A stretch of DNA of 64,000 nucleotides. It comes from Saprospiraceae bacterium. GTDB lineage: Bacteria > Bacteroidota > Bacteroidia > Chitinophagales > Saprospiraceae. The DNA is taken from positions 230,872 to 294,871 of the forward strand of contig JAHDES010000001.1 of NCBI GenBank assembly GCA_020628645.1, in the 5' to 3' direction. The translations under genes were made by a program, and so were the position numbers. Shown one piece after another: positions 1 to 9,145 of this stretch. Below the pieces are notes generated by a model that saw nothing but the letters and a program-made list of their open reading frames with translations, was not told the DNA's origin and did not search any database. How positions within the stretch are numbered: position 1 is the stretch's first letter; every line of letters begins with the position of its first letter.

Positions 1-918
1 AATACACTTTATGTTAATCTAAGTACGTTTACTGCGCCTACCAAAATTTACACCCTTGACGGAAAAACCTTAGAATGGAAATTGTATTTTACGAGAGATG
101 TTCCTTTAGATACCGATAATATTGAAGCAAGCATTAAATTTTATACCTCTAAAGATGGTACACGTGTTCCTATTTTTGTGATGCACCAAAAAGGAATTGA
201 ATTAGACGGAAGTCATCCTACTTTATTGTATGGCTATGGTGGTTTCAATGTAGGAATGTCTCCTAATTACATTGGTTTAGCCGCTACTTTTGTTAATCGT
301 GGAGGCGTATATGCGATTGCTTGTATTCGAGGAGGAGATGAATATGGTGAACAATGGCATGAAGATGGAATGCTAACAAAAAAGCAAAATTGTTTTGATG
401 ATTTTATTGCTGCAGGTGAATATTTAATTGCAGAAGGCTATACCACGAATGAAAAATTAGGTATTCGTGGAGGTAGTAATGGTGGCTTATTAGTGGGTGC
501 TATGGTCACACAACGTCCAGATTTATTTAAAGCAGCCATCTGTGCCGTGCCTTTATTGGATATGATTCGCTATCATAAATTTTTGATCGCTCGCTATTGG
601 ATTCCTGAATATGGTGATCCTGACAAAAAAGAAGATTTCCAAAATCTTTTGACTTATTCCCCTTACCACAATATTCGTATGGGTTTAAATGCGCCAACTA
701 CTTTGGTCATCGCTGGTGAAAATGATACGCGTGTTGATCCTTTACATGCGAAAAAATTTGTAGCTGCCTTACAAAATAATCCTGGTCAAATTAATCCTAT
801 TTTACTCTACATGGATTATGACAGTGGACATGGTAGTGGAAAATCTACAGAACAAACTATTAAAGATTTGGTCTTTCAATATCAATTTATGATGAATCAA
901 TTGGGGATTGTAGAGTAA
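1..918 (+). CDS. Prolyl oligopeptidase (S9A), C-terminal part
   Basis: This is the C-terminal catalytic part of a prolyl oligopeptidase family serine peptidase, which cuts short peptides after proline. The reading frame is open from base 1, so the gene is cut by the window edge and its beta-propeller is missing; about 305 codons are seen. The catalytic triad is visible: Ser in GGSNGG (near base 475), Asp in ENDTRV (near 724) and His in DSGHGSG (near 829). The GYGGF and CIRGGDEYG stretches before the nucleophile are typical of S9A enzymes. There is no second candidate family. A strong terminator hairpin follows the stop codon. The family is certain; cellular location cannot be judged without the N-terminus. 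Confidence 0.93.
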   Translation, partial: NTLYVNLSTFTAPTKIYTLDGKTLEWKLYFTRDVPLDTDNIEASIKFYTSKDGTRVPIFVMHQKGIELDGSHPTLLYGYGGFNVGMSPNYIGLAATFVNRGGVYAIACIRGGDEYGEQWHEDGMLTKKQNCFDDFIAAGEYLIAEGYTTNEKLGIRGGSNGGLLVGAMVTQRPDLFKAAICAVPLLDMIRYHKFLIARYWIPEYGDPDKKEDFQNLLTYSPYHNIRMGLNAPTTLVIAGENDTRVDPLHAKKFVAALQNNPGQINPILLYMDYDSGHGSGKSTEQTIKDLVFQYQFMMNQLGIVE

Positions 919-952
919 GTGTATTACCGATATCCAAAATAAATTTATCTTT

Positions 953-997
953 ACAAGTGTCAATTTCTAGTCTGAGAAATTGACACTTGTCTTTTTA
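953..997 (+). terminator. Rho-independent terminator
   Basis: A perfect 16-bp stem (953-968 with 975-990) with a 6-nt loop is followed by TCTTTTT. It ends the prolyl oligopeptidase transcript. Confidence 0.85.
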
Positions 998-1011
998 TAA
1001 AAAAACTATTT

Positions 1012-2019
1012 ATGCAATATCGACCCATTGGCAAAAGTGGCTTAATCACTTCTACCCTCACTTTAGGAAGTATGATTTTTGGCGAACAATCGGATCGTTC
1101 TACGCCAAAAAAAGAAGCATTAGAAATTATTGATAAATTCATTGATGCAGGAGGCAATCATATTGATACTGCTGATGTTTATGCTGCTGGACGATCCGAA
1201 GAAATCGTAGGTTTATCTTTAAAAAACAGACGTTCTGATATTATCGTATCTACCAAAGTTCGTTTTCCGACCAGAAAAGATGTCAATGCACAAGGATTGT
1301 CACGTATGCATATCATGGAGGGTGTACATACTAGTTTACAACGATTGCAAACAGGCTATATTGACTTGCTTTATTTGCATTGTTTTGATCCTATTACTCC
1401 ATTAGAGGAAACTATTCGAGCATTGGAAGACCTCATCAGAAGTGGAAAAGTGCGTTATATCGGCATCTCCAATTTTAAAGCATGGCAACTCATGAAAGTG
1501 CAAGGATTGACACAACAATTGAACACCAATCCTTTTATCGCCGCTCAATATCAATATAGCCTTGTAAAAAGAGATATGGAATATGAATTCTTTGATTTAC
1601 TTGAATCGGAAGGTATTGGTTTATTGCCATGGGGACCACTTGGTGGAGGCTTCTTAACAGGAAAATATACGAAAGATGGGCCTACAACAGGAAGAATTGC
1701 AACGACTGCCGAAGAAACAGAGGAATCTTGGGCGCGTAGAAATAACGAAAAAAACTGGGCTATCATGGAAGGTGTTCAAACGATTGCTCAAGCTCATAAT
1801 ACCACCCCTTCTCAAATTGCCTTGGCATGGATTTTATCTAAAAAGATAGTTTCTTCTATCATTATAGGCGTGCGTACGATGGAACAACTTATTGATAATT
1901 TACAAGCAAAAGATTTAGTTTTATCTTCTAGTGAACTAGCAGAATTAGATCAGCTTAGTGCTTTACCCGAATTATATCCATACCGTATGATTGATGCTTA
2001 TGGAAGTAGAAATTTATAG
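1012..2019 (+). CDS. Aldo/keto reductase
   Basis: NADPH-dependent aldo/keto reductase of 335 aa, a cytoplasmic TIM-barrel enzyme that reduces carbonyl substrates. The catalytic tetrad can be read directly: Asp52 and Tyr57 in DTADVY, Lys82 in STKVRF and His123 in LYLHCFD. The C-terminal part has IIIGVRTMEQLIDNL, matching the cofactor-binding loop of the group related to potassium-channel beta subunits and YajO/YghZ. The ATG at 1012 follows the preceding terminator by 15 nt, so the gene is probably transcribed on its own. The substrate cannot be read from sequence. Confidence 0.92.
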   Translation: MQYRPIGKSGLITSTLTLGSMIFGEQSDRSTPKKEALEIIDKFIDAGGNHIDTADVYAAGRSEEIVGLSLKNRRSDIIVSTKVRFPTRKDVNAQGLSRMHIMEGVHTSLQRLQTGYIDLLYLHCFDPITPLEETIRALEDLIRSGKVRYIGISNFKAWQLMKVQGLTQQLNTNPFIAAQYQYSLVKRDMEYEFFDLLESEGIGLLPWGPLGGGFLTGKYTKDGPTTGRIATTAEETEESWARRNNEKNWAIMEGVQTIAQAHNTTPSQIALAWILSKKIVSSIIIGVRTMEQLIDNLQAKDLVLSSSELAELDQLSALPELYPYRMIDAYGSRNL

Positions 2020-2075
2020 AGATTATTGATGATAAGATTAACATTCATTCGTCCTTTTAGCAAGGTATTTTTTTG

Positions 2076-2083
2076 TACATTTG
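2076..2083 (+). promoter_or_regulatory. Bacteroidota -7 box (TAnnTTTG)
   Basis: TACATTTG matches the -7 consensus of the main sigma factor in Bacteroidota and lies 69 nt before the ATG of the DUF5606 gene. No good -33 TTTG was seen. Confidence 0.45.
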
Positions 2084-2152
2084 CACACCTTTTTTGAAGC
2101 CTAGTCCTATCTTAGGAATAGCCCTTTTTAGAAAAATTCAAATCTATCCAAT

Positions 2153-2563
2153 ATGAATTTAGATAAATTAGTAGCAGTAAGTGGTCTATCTGGAATTTAT
2201 CGTATGGTAACCAATAAAAATAATGGTCTGATTATTGAAGATTTAGATAGTGGTAAAAAACGATTTGCATCTTCTCGTAAACATCAATTTACACCTTTAG
2301 AATCTATTGCGATTTATACGGATGATGATTCTACTGAATTGGCAAAAGTGTTTTCTTCTATGTTGGATCAATTAGAGGACAATCCTCCAGTAAAAACCAA
2401 TGGTTCATCAAACGACATTAAAGAGTATTTTGCAGACGTTTTACCTAATTATGATAAAGATCGCTTTCATATGAGTGATATGAAAAAAGTGATTAAGTGG
2501 TTTAATTTTCTAAACGATCGAGGTGTTTTAACAGAGGAAGCTACTTCTTCAGAAGAGGAATAA
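2153..2563 (+). CDS. DUF5606 family protein
   Basis: A 136-aa cytoplasmic protein matching the DUF5606 family of Bacteroidota. The N-terminal 55 residues (LDKLVAVSGLSGIYRMV, then GLIIEDLDSGKKRFA and HQFTPLESIAIYT) are the family signature, resembling a small beta-barrel fold. The C-terminal half is predicted helical and ends in an acidic tail. The family's function is unknown. It stands alone behind its own promoter-like box, with M3 peptidase downstream after 61 nt. Confidence 0.8.
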   Translation: MNLDKLVAVSGLSGIYRMVTNKNNGLIIEDLDSGKKRFASSRKHQFTPLESIAIYTDDDSTELAKVFSSMLDQLEDNPPVKTNGSSNDIKEYFADVLPNYDKDRFHMSDMKKVIKWFNFLNDRGVLTEEATSSEEE

Positions 2564-2624
2564 TTTCATTTTTCCAAAGTTATGTAACACCCTATTATTA
2601 CTGATTAGATAAACATACTACTAA

Positions 2625-4349
2625 ATGGGAACTCTAGTAAAGCTAGTGGAAAAAGAACGGGTCTACTTACCACAAACCTTCAAAATATCTGTTTGGTCTA
2701 AACTAAAACCATACTACCATGAATTGGTAAAACGTCCAATTGAAAACACAGCAGCTTTAGAAAAATGGATTGCTGATTGGTGTGAACTAAATGACGTCGT
2801 AGGAGAAGAATTTCGCTGGCGATACATTCGTTTCACTTGTGATAATGAGGACGAAAAAGCAATGGAATCCTACAATTATGCTGTTCAAGAATTATCTCCA
2901 CGTATTTCACCATATACAGATCAACTCAATCGAAAACTCAATGATTCTCCCTTCAAAGAGGAATTAGATACTCAGACTTACTTTATCTTCCTTCGTTCTA
3001 TTAAAAATGATATAGATCTCTATCAAGAAGAAAATGTTTCTATCGTTTCAGACATAAAAATGCGTTCTAAAAATCATGGAAGATTATTTTCTAAAATGAT
3101 CATTAAACATGAAGGGCAAGAACTCACGATACAACAGGCACGAAAAATTTTAGAAGATGCTGATCGTCCAACAAGAGAAATGATTTATTCAAAAATCAAT
3201 GCTCGTGTTCGAGAAGATCGAGATGAACTGGATAGCACCTTCGATGACCTATTGCAATTAAGACATCAACTTGCGCTCAATGCAGGATTTGAAAATTATA
3301 GAGATTATAAATTTCAAGCCCTTCATCGTTTCGATTATAAAGTAGAAGATTGTTTTGATTTTCATCAATCTATTGCCGAAACTATTCTTCCTATTTTAAA
3401 GGAACTCAATCTTCTTCGAAAAAAATCTATTGGTGTAGACACCTTACGCCCTTGGGATACCGTAACAGCACTCACGGGCAATCGACCAAAGGAAGCCTTT
3501 CAATCCGTAGACGAATTAATCAAAAAATCGGTTCAATCACTCCATCATATCAACCCACTCTTTGGCGAGGTACTCAACATTATGAACCAAAGAGGACATC
3601 TTGATTTAGCTTCTCGTCCAGGTAAACGCCCTGGAGGTTATAATATGCCTTTACCTGTATCAGGAATACCCTTCATTTTTATGAATGCAGCTAATTCCAT
3701 CAAAGATGTTCGTACAATGATGCATGAAACGGGGCATGCAGTACATTCCTATCTCATCCGAGAATATGAATTAAATACTTCCAAAAATCTTCCTTCTGAG
3801 ATTGCAGAGCTGGCAGCCATGACAATGGAACTCTTAACGATGGACTATTGGGATACTTTTTATTCTAATGAAGAAGAATTACGTCAAGCGAAAATTTGGC
3901 AACTTGAAAAAGTATTAGTTACACTTCCTTGGGTGGCTACTATTGACAAATTTCAACATTGGTTGTATACTCATCCTGAACATTCGGCTCAAGATCGGAT
4001 CCAACAATGGCGTTCTATTTTTTATGAACTCAATAATGAAGGGGTAGACTGGACTGGGTTAGAACATCATATTGATTGTATGTGGCATCGCCAATTACAC
4101 ATTTTTGAAGTACCTTTTTATTATATCGAGTATGGAATGGCACAGCTCGGCGCAATTGCTATCTGGCGCAACTTCCGTCAAAATCCACAAAAAGCCATCA
4201 CAGATTATACCAATGCCTTGAAACTTGGCTATACGCGCAGCATCCCCGAAGTGTATGAGATGGCAGGTATAGAATTTAATTTCTCTAAAGCTTATGTAAA
4301 AGAACTCGGTGATTTTGTAAAAAAAGAATTAGAACGTCTTTTATTCTAA
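2625..4349 (+). CDS. M3 family oligoendopeptidase
   Basis: A 574-aa zinc metallopeptidase of the M3 (thimet/oligoendopeptidase F) family, which degrades short peptides in the cytoplasm. The zinc-binding HETGH motif is at residues 367-371 and the third ligand helix (SEIAELAAMTMEL) follows about 25 residues on. The C-terminal QLGAIAIWRNFRQNP and GYTRSIPEVYEMAGIEF are the substrate-binding end of the family. No signal peptide is present. The length is normal for the family. It follows the DUF5606 gene by 61 nt and may be co-transcribed with it. Confidence 0.93.
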   Translation: MGTLVKLVEKERVYLPQTFKISVWSKLKPYYHELVKRPIENTAALEKWIADWCELNDVVGEEFRWRYIRFTCDNEDEKAMESYNYAVQELSPRISPYTDQLNRKLNDSPFKEELDTQTYFIFLRSIKNDIDLYQEENVSIVSDIKMRSKNHGRLFSKMIIKHEGQELTIQQARKILEDADRPTREMIYSKINARVREDRDELDSTFDDLLQLRHQLALNAGFENYRDYKFQALHRFDYKVEDCFDFHQSIAETILPILKELNLLRKKSIGVDTLRPWDTVTALTGNRPKEAFQSVDELIKKSVQSLHHINPLFGEVLNIMNQRGHLDLASRPGKRPGGYNMPLPVSGIPFIFMNAANSIKDVRTMMHETGHAVHSYLIREYELNTSKNLPSEIAELAAMTMELLTMDYWDTFYSNEEELRQAKIWQLEKVLVTLPWVATIDKFQHWLYTHPEHSAQDRIQQWRSIFYELNNEGVDWTGLEHHIDCMWHRQLHIFEVPFYYIEYGMAQLGAIAIWRNFRQNPQKAITDYTNALKLGYTRSIPEVYEMAGIEFNFSKAYVKELGDFVKKELERLLF

Positions 4350-4500
4350 TAAAACTAGTATTTCTAGTTTAAGAAAATTCCAATCTAATCTCCCTCGTGT
4401 AACAATTGCGATCTTGTAAATGTTAAACATACAAGGATACCCATTTATTGAGTGTGTCCCTAACTGTTTTGGTACTTTCTCAATCCGTAAACCATTCCTC

Positions 4501-4923
4501 ATGATACAACGTGATTACATCCAACGACTGACTCAAGACATTGCTCGTTTGCTTGCTAAATTAATTGGTTTAGATGCAGAAGAATCTCTCGAATATTTAG
4601 ATATTGCTTATACAGAATATCTTCGTTTAGATAAAAAAGAAATCGATAATATCTCCTCCGATAACATCATTTCTTTCTTGACGAATGAAAAAGGAATGAG
4701 CATTCCACAACTTGAATTAGTCGGTGAAATTATGGCAAAAGAAGGGAGCTTTCTCCATGAGATCGGAAATAAACAAGCAGCAGTCGAAAAAATTCAAAGT
4801 GCATTAAGTATTTTTGAGTATATTGAGCAAGAACAGCAATTATTTTCGCTGGAACGACAACTAAGTGTACAAGCTTTAAAACGTTTATTAGTCGCTCCCA
4901 AGCCTAATAAACCTGATCATTAA
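4501..4923 (+). CDS. Conserved small helical protein
   Basis: A protein of unknown function. The frame is open from an ATG at 4420, but the ATG at 4501 is preferred because it opens a sequence (MIQRDYIQRLTQDIARLLAKL) typical of a family of small helical proteins from Firmicutes and Bacteroidota, giving 140 aa. It is predicted almost wholly alpha-helical; the C-terminal half (AAVEKIQSALSIFEYIEQEQQ) resembles a single TPR-like helical hairpin. No catalytic motif or signal peptide was seen. It lies between the M3 peptidase and clpB with no strong tie to either. Confidence 0.65.
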   Translation: MIQRDYIQRLTQDIARLLAKLIGLDAEESLEYLDIAYTEYLRLDKKEIDNISSDNIISFLTNEKGMSIPQLELVGEIMAKEGSFLHEIGNKQAAVEKIQSALSIFEYIEQEQQLFSLERQLSVQALKRLLVAPKPNKPDH

Positions 4924-4949
4924 TCCTTAATAAAAAAGATTTTAGTTCA

Positions 4950-5048
4950 TTAACCCAAGTTGTGGAGATCGAACGTCAATAAAGGAGATTTCGAACCAAA
5001 ATATAACGCATTGGGGTTCTTTAAAAGATAAACCGCAACTTGAATTAA
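4950..5048. repeat. Leader repeat family B, copy 1 (MITE-like)
   Basis: A 99-bp element whose ends are inverted: TTAACCCAAGTTGTG at the left and CGCAACTTGAATTAA at the right. Internally GAACC and GGGGTTC can pair. The same ends bound a 115-bp element at 22946-23060. It ends 7 nt before the clpB start codon, so it forms the 3' part of the clpB leader. Confidence 0.6.
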
Positions 5049-5055
5049 CTACAAC

Positions 5056-7863
5056 ATGACTTACGATAATTTTACGATCAAAGCACAAGAAGCTATCCTC
5101 AAAGCACAACAAATTGGAGGAGATCGAGACCATCAAGTAATCGACACCTACCACTTATTGAAAGGCATACTTCAAATTGACGAACATACACCCAAGTTTC
5201 TCCTAGAAAAAATGGGGGTTAATATGGCTAGCTTAAACAGCCGTTTAGATAAACTGATTGAAGGACATCCAAAAGTAGCAGGTGCAGAAAAACAAGTATT
5301 ATCGAATGATGCCAATCGTTCTTTAGCTACAGCTAAAAAACAACTAAGCGTTTTTGGCGATCAATATATTTCTATAGAATTAATCTTGCTTGGTATTACA
5401 AAAGGCACCGATCAAGGCGCACGCGTACTTAAAGAATTAGGTGCGAAAGAGAAAGAACTTATTGAAGCCATCAAAGAATTACGAAAAGGAAATAAAGTCA
5501 CCGACCAAAGTGGTGATGCGCAATACAATGCGCTGAACAAATTTGCCATTTGTCTTAACGAACGTGCAGAAAGTGGAAAACTCGATCCCATCGTAGGACG
5601 TGATGAAGAAATTCGTCGCGTGATGCACATCCTTTCTCGTCGTAAAAAGAACAATCCATTAGTCATTGGAGAAGCTGGTGTAGGTAAAACAGCTATTGTG
5701 GAGGGCATCGCATGGCGTATTGTCAAACAAGATGTCCCTGAAAACCTAAAATCAAAGAAAATTTATGTCATGGATATGGCAGCTTTGATTGCTGGTGCAA
5801 AGTATAAAGGAGAATTTGAAGAACGACTAAAAGCTATCATTAAAGAAGTAACTTCTTCTGACGGTGAAATCATCCTTTTCATTGATGAAATTCATACCCT
5901 TATTGGCGCAGGTGGAGGAAATGGTGCAATGGATGCAGCCAATATCTTGAAACCCGCTCTCGCCCGTGGCGAATTGCGTACTATTGGTGCTACTACTTTA
6001 GATGAGTACCAAAAATATTTTGAAAAAGATAAAGCACTCGTTCGTCGCTTCCAAACAGTTTTAATTGAAGAACCCAGTGTAGAAGATACCATTTCTATCT
6101 TGCGGGGTCTACAAGAACGTTATGAGGTGTACCACAAAATTGAAATCTTAGATGAAGCTTTAATCGCCGCCGCAGAATTATCTCATCGTTATGTTTCTGA
6201 TCGTTTTTTACCCGATAAAGCCATTGATCTAATTGATGAAGCTGCTGCTAAATTGCGTTTGGAACTCGATTCCGTTCCTGATGAAATTGACGAGCAAGAT
6301 CGTAAAGTACGCCAATTAGAAATTGAGCGCGAAGCCATCAAACGAGAAAAAGACAAGACTAAATTAAAGAAAATCAATCAACAAATTGCGGACTCCCGCG
6401 AGCGTTTAGATCAATTAAATGCTGCTTGGAAAAGTGAAAAAGAAATTGTCGATACCATTCAAAATATCAAAAAAAATATTGAAGAGTTTGAGCAAGAAGC
6501 TGAAAAAGCAGAACGCGAAAGTGATTTTGAAACGGTAGCTAAAATCCGTTATGGTAAAATAAAAGAGCAAGAGACTATGCTCAAAGTCGCCGAAGAAAAA
6601 CTTACCAAACTACCCGAAGAAACACGTTTCACGAATGAAGAAGTGACAGGCAATGATATTGCTGAGGTAATTGCACGTTGGACAGGAATTCCTGTTGCTA
6701 AAATGATGCAATCTGAAAAAGATAAATTGCTTCGTTTGGAAGATGAAATCGGTAAGCGTTTGATTGGACAACATGTAGCTGTAAAGGCAGTTTCAGATGC
6801 GGTTCGTCGCTCACGTGCAGGTTTGCAAGATGCGAATCGTCCTATTGGTTCTTTTATCTTTGTTGGACCAACAGGGGTAGGTAAGACAGAATTGGCGAAA
6901 GCACTCGCAGAAGTACTTTTTGATGATGAAAAAGCCATCACCCGTATTGATATGAGTGAGTACCAAGAGCGTCATTCTGTATCTCGATTAGTTGGTGCGC
7001 CTCCTGGTTATGTAGGTTATGATGAAGGAGGACAGTTGACAGAAGCGGTTCGCCGTCGCCCCTACTCTATCGTTTTATTAGATGAAATAGAAAAAGCTCA
7101 TCCTGATACATTTAATATTTTATTACAAGTATTAGATGATGGACATTTAACGGATAATCGTGGTCGAATCGCTAATTTTAAAAATACCATTATCATTATG
7201 ACTTCTAATATGGGAGCTGAGGTGATTCTGGAAAATTTTGAGGATTTAGATAACATTACTGACGAAGAACATCGACAAGATATTATTGCAAATACGCAAG
7301 ACGATATTTTTGAGGCATTAAAAGAAAATCTTCGCCCAGAATTTCTCAATCGTATTGATGAAAAAGTCATGTTTTTACCATTAACGAGAGATGAAATCAA
7401 GCAAATCTTGAAATTACTCCTTCGTAAGACCCATAAAATGCTCGCTAAAAAGTCTATTGCACTTAAAATTAGCGATCCAGCAATGAATCACTTAGCAAAT
7501 TTAGGCTATGATCCTCAATTTGGAGCACGCCCAATGAAACGTGTTTTACAGCGTGAAGTTATCAATGAATTGTCTAAATTTGTCATTAGTGGTGAATTTG
7601 CGGCTGGCGATACCATTTATATTCATACAGATGCGAAAGGGCTTACTTTTGGTAAAGAACCTTTTGATGAGTCAAAAGAAACAGAAACACCTAAAACGGC
7701 TGCTCAAAAAGAGGAAAAGCCTACTCGACGTCGTAGAAGACGCTCTTCCAATAAAAAAGAAGAAGAAAATGGTAGTAATGGTAAAGAAAAACAAGTCGAA
7801 GAACTGAAAAAGGCAACTAAAGAAGTTAATGATGCCATCAAAGAGTTAAAAAAGGATAAATAA
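5056..7863 (+). CDS. clpB: ATP-dependent disaggregase ClpB
   Basis: Hsp100 chaperone of 935 aa that, with DnaK, extracts and refolds aggregated proteins in the cytoplasm. Order: Clp_N repeats (about 1-150), first AAA+ domain with Walker A GEAGVGKT near 205 and Walker B LFIDEIH near 275, a long coiled-coil middle domain (about 400-540, rich in E, K and R), second AAA+ domain with GPTGVGKTE near 603 and [10 protein letters not shown] near 673, and the C-terminal small domain. The long middle domain separates it from ClpC and ClpA. Unusual is a tail of about 65 residues (from about 871) with an RRRRRR run between lysine/glutamate-rich stretches; normal ClpB ends near 860-870. The leader carries a family B repeat. 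Confidence 0.93.
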   Translation: MTYDNFTIKAQEAILKAQQIGGDRDHQVIDTYHLLKGILQIDEHTPKFLLEKMGVNMASLNSRLDKLIEGHPKVAGAEKQVLSNDANRSLATAKKQLSVFGDQYISIELILLGITKGTDQGARVLKELGAKEKELIEAIKELRKGNKVTDQSGDAQYNALNKFAICLNERAESGKLDPIVGRDEEIRRVMHILSRRKKNNPLVIGEAGVGKTAIVEGIAWRIVKQDVPENLKSKKIYVMDMAALIAGAKYKGEFEERLKAIIKEVTSSDGEIILFIDEIHTLIGAGGGNGAMDAANILKPALARGELRTIGATTLDEYQKYFEKDKALVRRFQTVLIEEPSVEDTISILRGLQERYEVYHKIEILDEALIAAAELSHRYVSDRFLPDKAIDLIDEAAAKLRLELDSVPDEIDEQDRKVRQLEIEREAIKREKDKTKLKKINQQIADSRERLDQLNAAWKSEKEIVDTIQNIKKNIEEFEQEAEKAERESDFETVAKIRYGKIKEQETMLKVAEEKLTKLPEETRFTNEEVTGNDIAEVIARWTGIPVAKMMQSEKDKLLRLEDEIGKRLIGQHVAVKAVSDAVRRSRAGLQDANRPIGSFIFVGPTGVGKTELAKALAEVLFDDEKAITRIDMSEYQERHSVSRLVGAPPGYVGYDEGGQLTEAVRRRPYSIVLLDEIEKAHPDTFNILLQVLDDGHLTDNRGRIANFKNTIIIMTSNMGAEVILENFEDLDNITDEEHRQDIIANTQDDIFEALKENLRPEFLNRIDEKVMFLPLTRDEIKQILKLLLRKTHKMLAKKSIALKISDPAMNHLANLGYDPQFGARPMKRVLQREVINELSKFVISGEFAAGDTIYIHTDAKGLTFGKEPFDESKETETPKTAAQKEEKPTRRRRRRSSNKKEEENGSNGKEKQVEELKKATKEVNDAIKELKKDK

Positions 7864-7944
7864 TATTTTCCGTTAGAGATATAAAAGAAGTTTTTCGTCG
7901 CCCTTTCATCTGTTTGGAAGAAGATGAAAACACTCACAACCATG

Positions 7945-7975
7945 AAGCTGTACTTTTCGGAGTACAGCTTTTTTA
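7945..7975 (+). terminator. Rho-independent terminator of clpB
   Basis: A 10-bp stem (AAGCTGTACT at 7945-7954 with its complement at 7961-7970) with a 6-nt loop and a T run. Confidence 0.85.
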
Positions 7976-7983
7976 AAACGTGG

Positions 7984-8058
7984 GTCGTGCCTCGAGTTTT
8001 GAGTAAAAATTCAAACGGAGTTATACATAAAACTATATTATAGTGCTCGTGGCACGAC
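7984..8058. repeat. 75-bp inverted-repeat element
   Basis: The ends GTCGTGCCTCGAG (left) and, read on the other strand, GTCGTGCCACGAG (right) match at 12 of 13 positions around an AT-rich core. This is the shape of a degraded miniature element or a large hairpin in the yjbQ leader. No target duplication was found. Confidence 0.45.
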
Positions 8059-8077
8059 TAAAAGGTCATGAATCTTT

Positions 8078-8488
8078 ATGATACAACAATACCATATTCG
8101 TCTTTCTGCTTACAAGCGTGGTTATCATTTGATCACAAGAGAGGTACTGCATGCAATTCCTGATTTACCTCAAACGGGTTTGTTAAATGTATTTATTCAA
8201 CATACTTCTGCTGGTTTGACCATTAATGAAAATGCTGATCCTTCTGTTCGCGTAGATTTTGAAAGTTTTTTCAATAAAATTGTTCCTGAAAATGAGCCTT
8301 TTTTGACACATACGATGGAAGGTTCAGATGATATGCCAGCTCATATTAAAGCCAGTTTGGTTGGATCTTCTGTTACGATTCCTATTACGAATGGACGTTT
8401 AAATCTGGGTACTTGGCAAGGTATTTACTTATGTGAATTTAGAAATCATGCATCTGGTAGAAAGTTATTAATCAGCGTTTATTCCTAA
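8078..8488 (+). CDS. yjbQ: YjbQ/UPF0047 family protein
   Basis: A 136-aa protein of the YjbQ/UPF0047 family, small trimeric beta-barrel proteins for which weak thiamine-phosphate synthase activity has been reported. The family signatures HTSAGLTINENADPSVR (about residues 48-64), the MEGSDDMPAHIKASL block with its conserved His, and GTWQGIYLCEFR near the C-terminus are all present, as is the full length. The LysE gene follows after 24 nt on the same strand and may share the transcript. Confidence 0.9.
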   Translation: MIQQYHIRLSAYKRGYHLITREVLHAIPDLPQTGLLNVFIQHTSAGLTINENADPSVRVDFESFFNKIVPENEPFLTHTMEGSDDMPAHIKASLVGSSVTIPITNGRLNLGTWQGIYLCEFRNHASGRKLLISVYS

Positions 8489-8512
8489 AAAATAGTAAAA
8501 TCTTCAAACCAA

Positions 8513-9145
8513 ATGAATCTTCTTTGGGACGGCATACAAATTGGTTTCGTACTCGCTATTATGACGGGTCCCATTCTTTTTGCGTTGGTACAAACAGGAG
8601 TCGAAGAAGGTCTTTTAGCTGGATTAATGGTTTGTCTAGGAATATGGATTAGTGATTTTTTGTTTATTGGAATCGTTTCATATGCTATGGCTTATGCCAT
8701 CAATTTTGATACAGAAGGTGCATTTAGTTTATACTTGGGAATTGCTGGCGGGATTGTATTATTAGTTTTTGGATTAGTAACAATACTTAGTAAACCACCT
8801 CCCATCAATTTTAAACAAGATAAAGCTAGTCGTTTTTCTTCTTGGTGGTCGCTTTGGCTAAAAGGCTTTTTGATTAATACGATCAATCCATTTACCGTTG
8901 TTTTTTGGTTTGGAATTGCGACCACAATTATTGAGGAAAATGAAGTGTATTGGTCAAGTGCTTTACTCTTCTTTGGAGGAATAATGGGCGTCGTTATTTT
9001 AACAGATTTTCTAAAAGTAAAATTCTCTCATAAAATTCGAAAATATCTTCAAGCCAAACATGTCCTTTGGTTACGTCGAATTTCTGGAGGCGCACTCATC
9101 ATTTTTGGCATTGCTATGATTGTACGCGTTATGATTGGGATATAG
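8513..9145 (+). CDS. LysE family translocator
   Basis: A 210-aa inner-membrane exporter of the LysE/RhtB family, which effluxes amino acids or related metabolites. About six hydrophobic segments can be read; the first carries the family motif IGFVLAIMTGPILFALVQTGVEEG, and IKGFLINTINPFTVVFWFG-like sequence lies in the middle. Its 3' end overlaps the convergent molybdopterin oxidoreductase gene by 17 bp. Substrate unknown. Confidence 0.87.
   Translation: MNLLWDGIQIGFVLAIMTGPILFALVQTGVEEGLLAGLMVCLGIWISDFLFIGIVSYAMAYAINFDTEGAFSLYLGIAGGIVLLVFGLVTILSKPPPINFKQDKASRFSSWWSLWLKGFLINTINPFTVVFWFGIATTIIEENEVYWSSALLFFGGIMGVVILTDFLKVKFSHKIRKYLQAKHVLWLRRISGGALIIFGIAMIVRVMIGI

Noticed and set aside
960..1157. 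Minus-strand frame opposite the aldo/keto reductase gene
   Set aside because: It overlaps the terminator and a gene with a full catalytic tetrad, and its translation has no motif.
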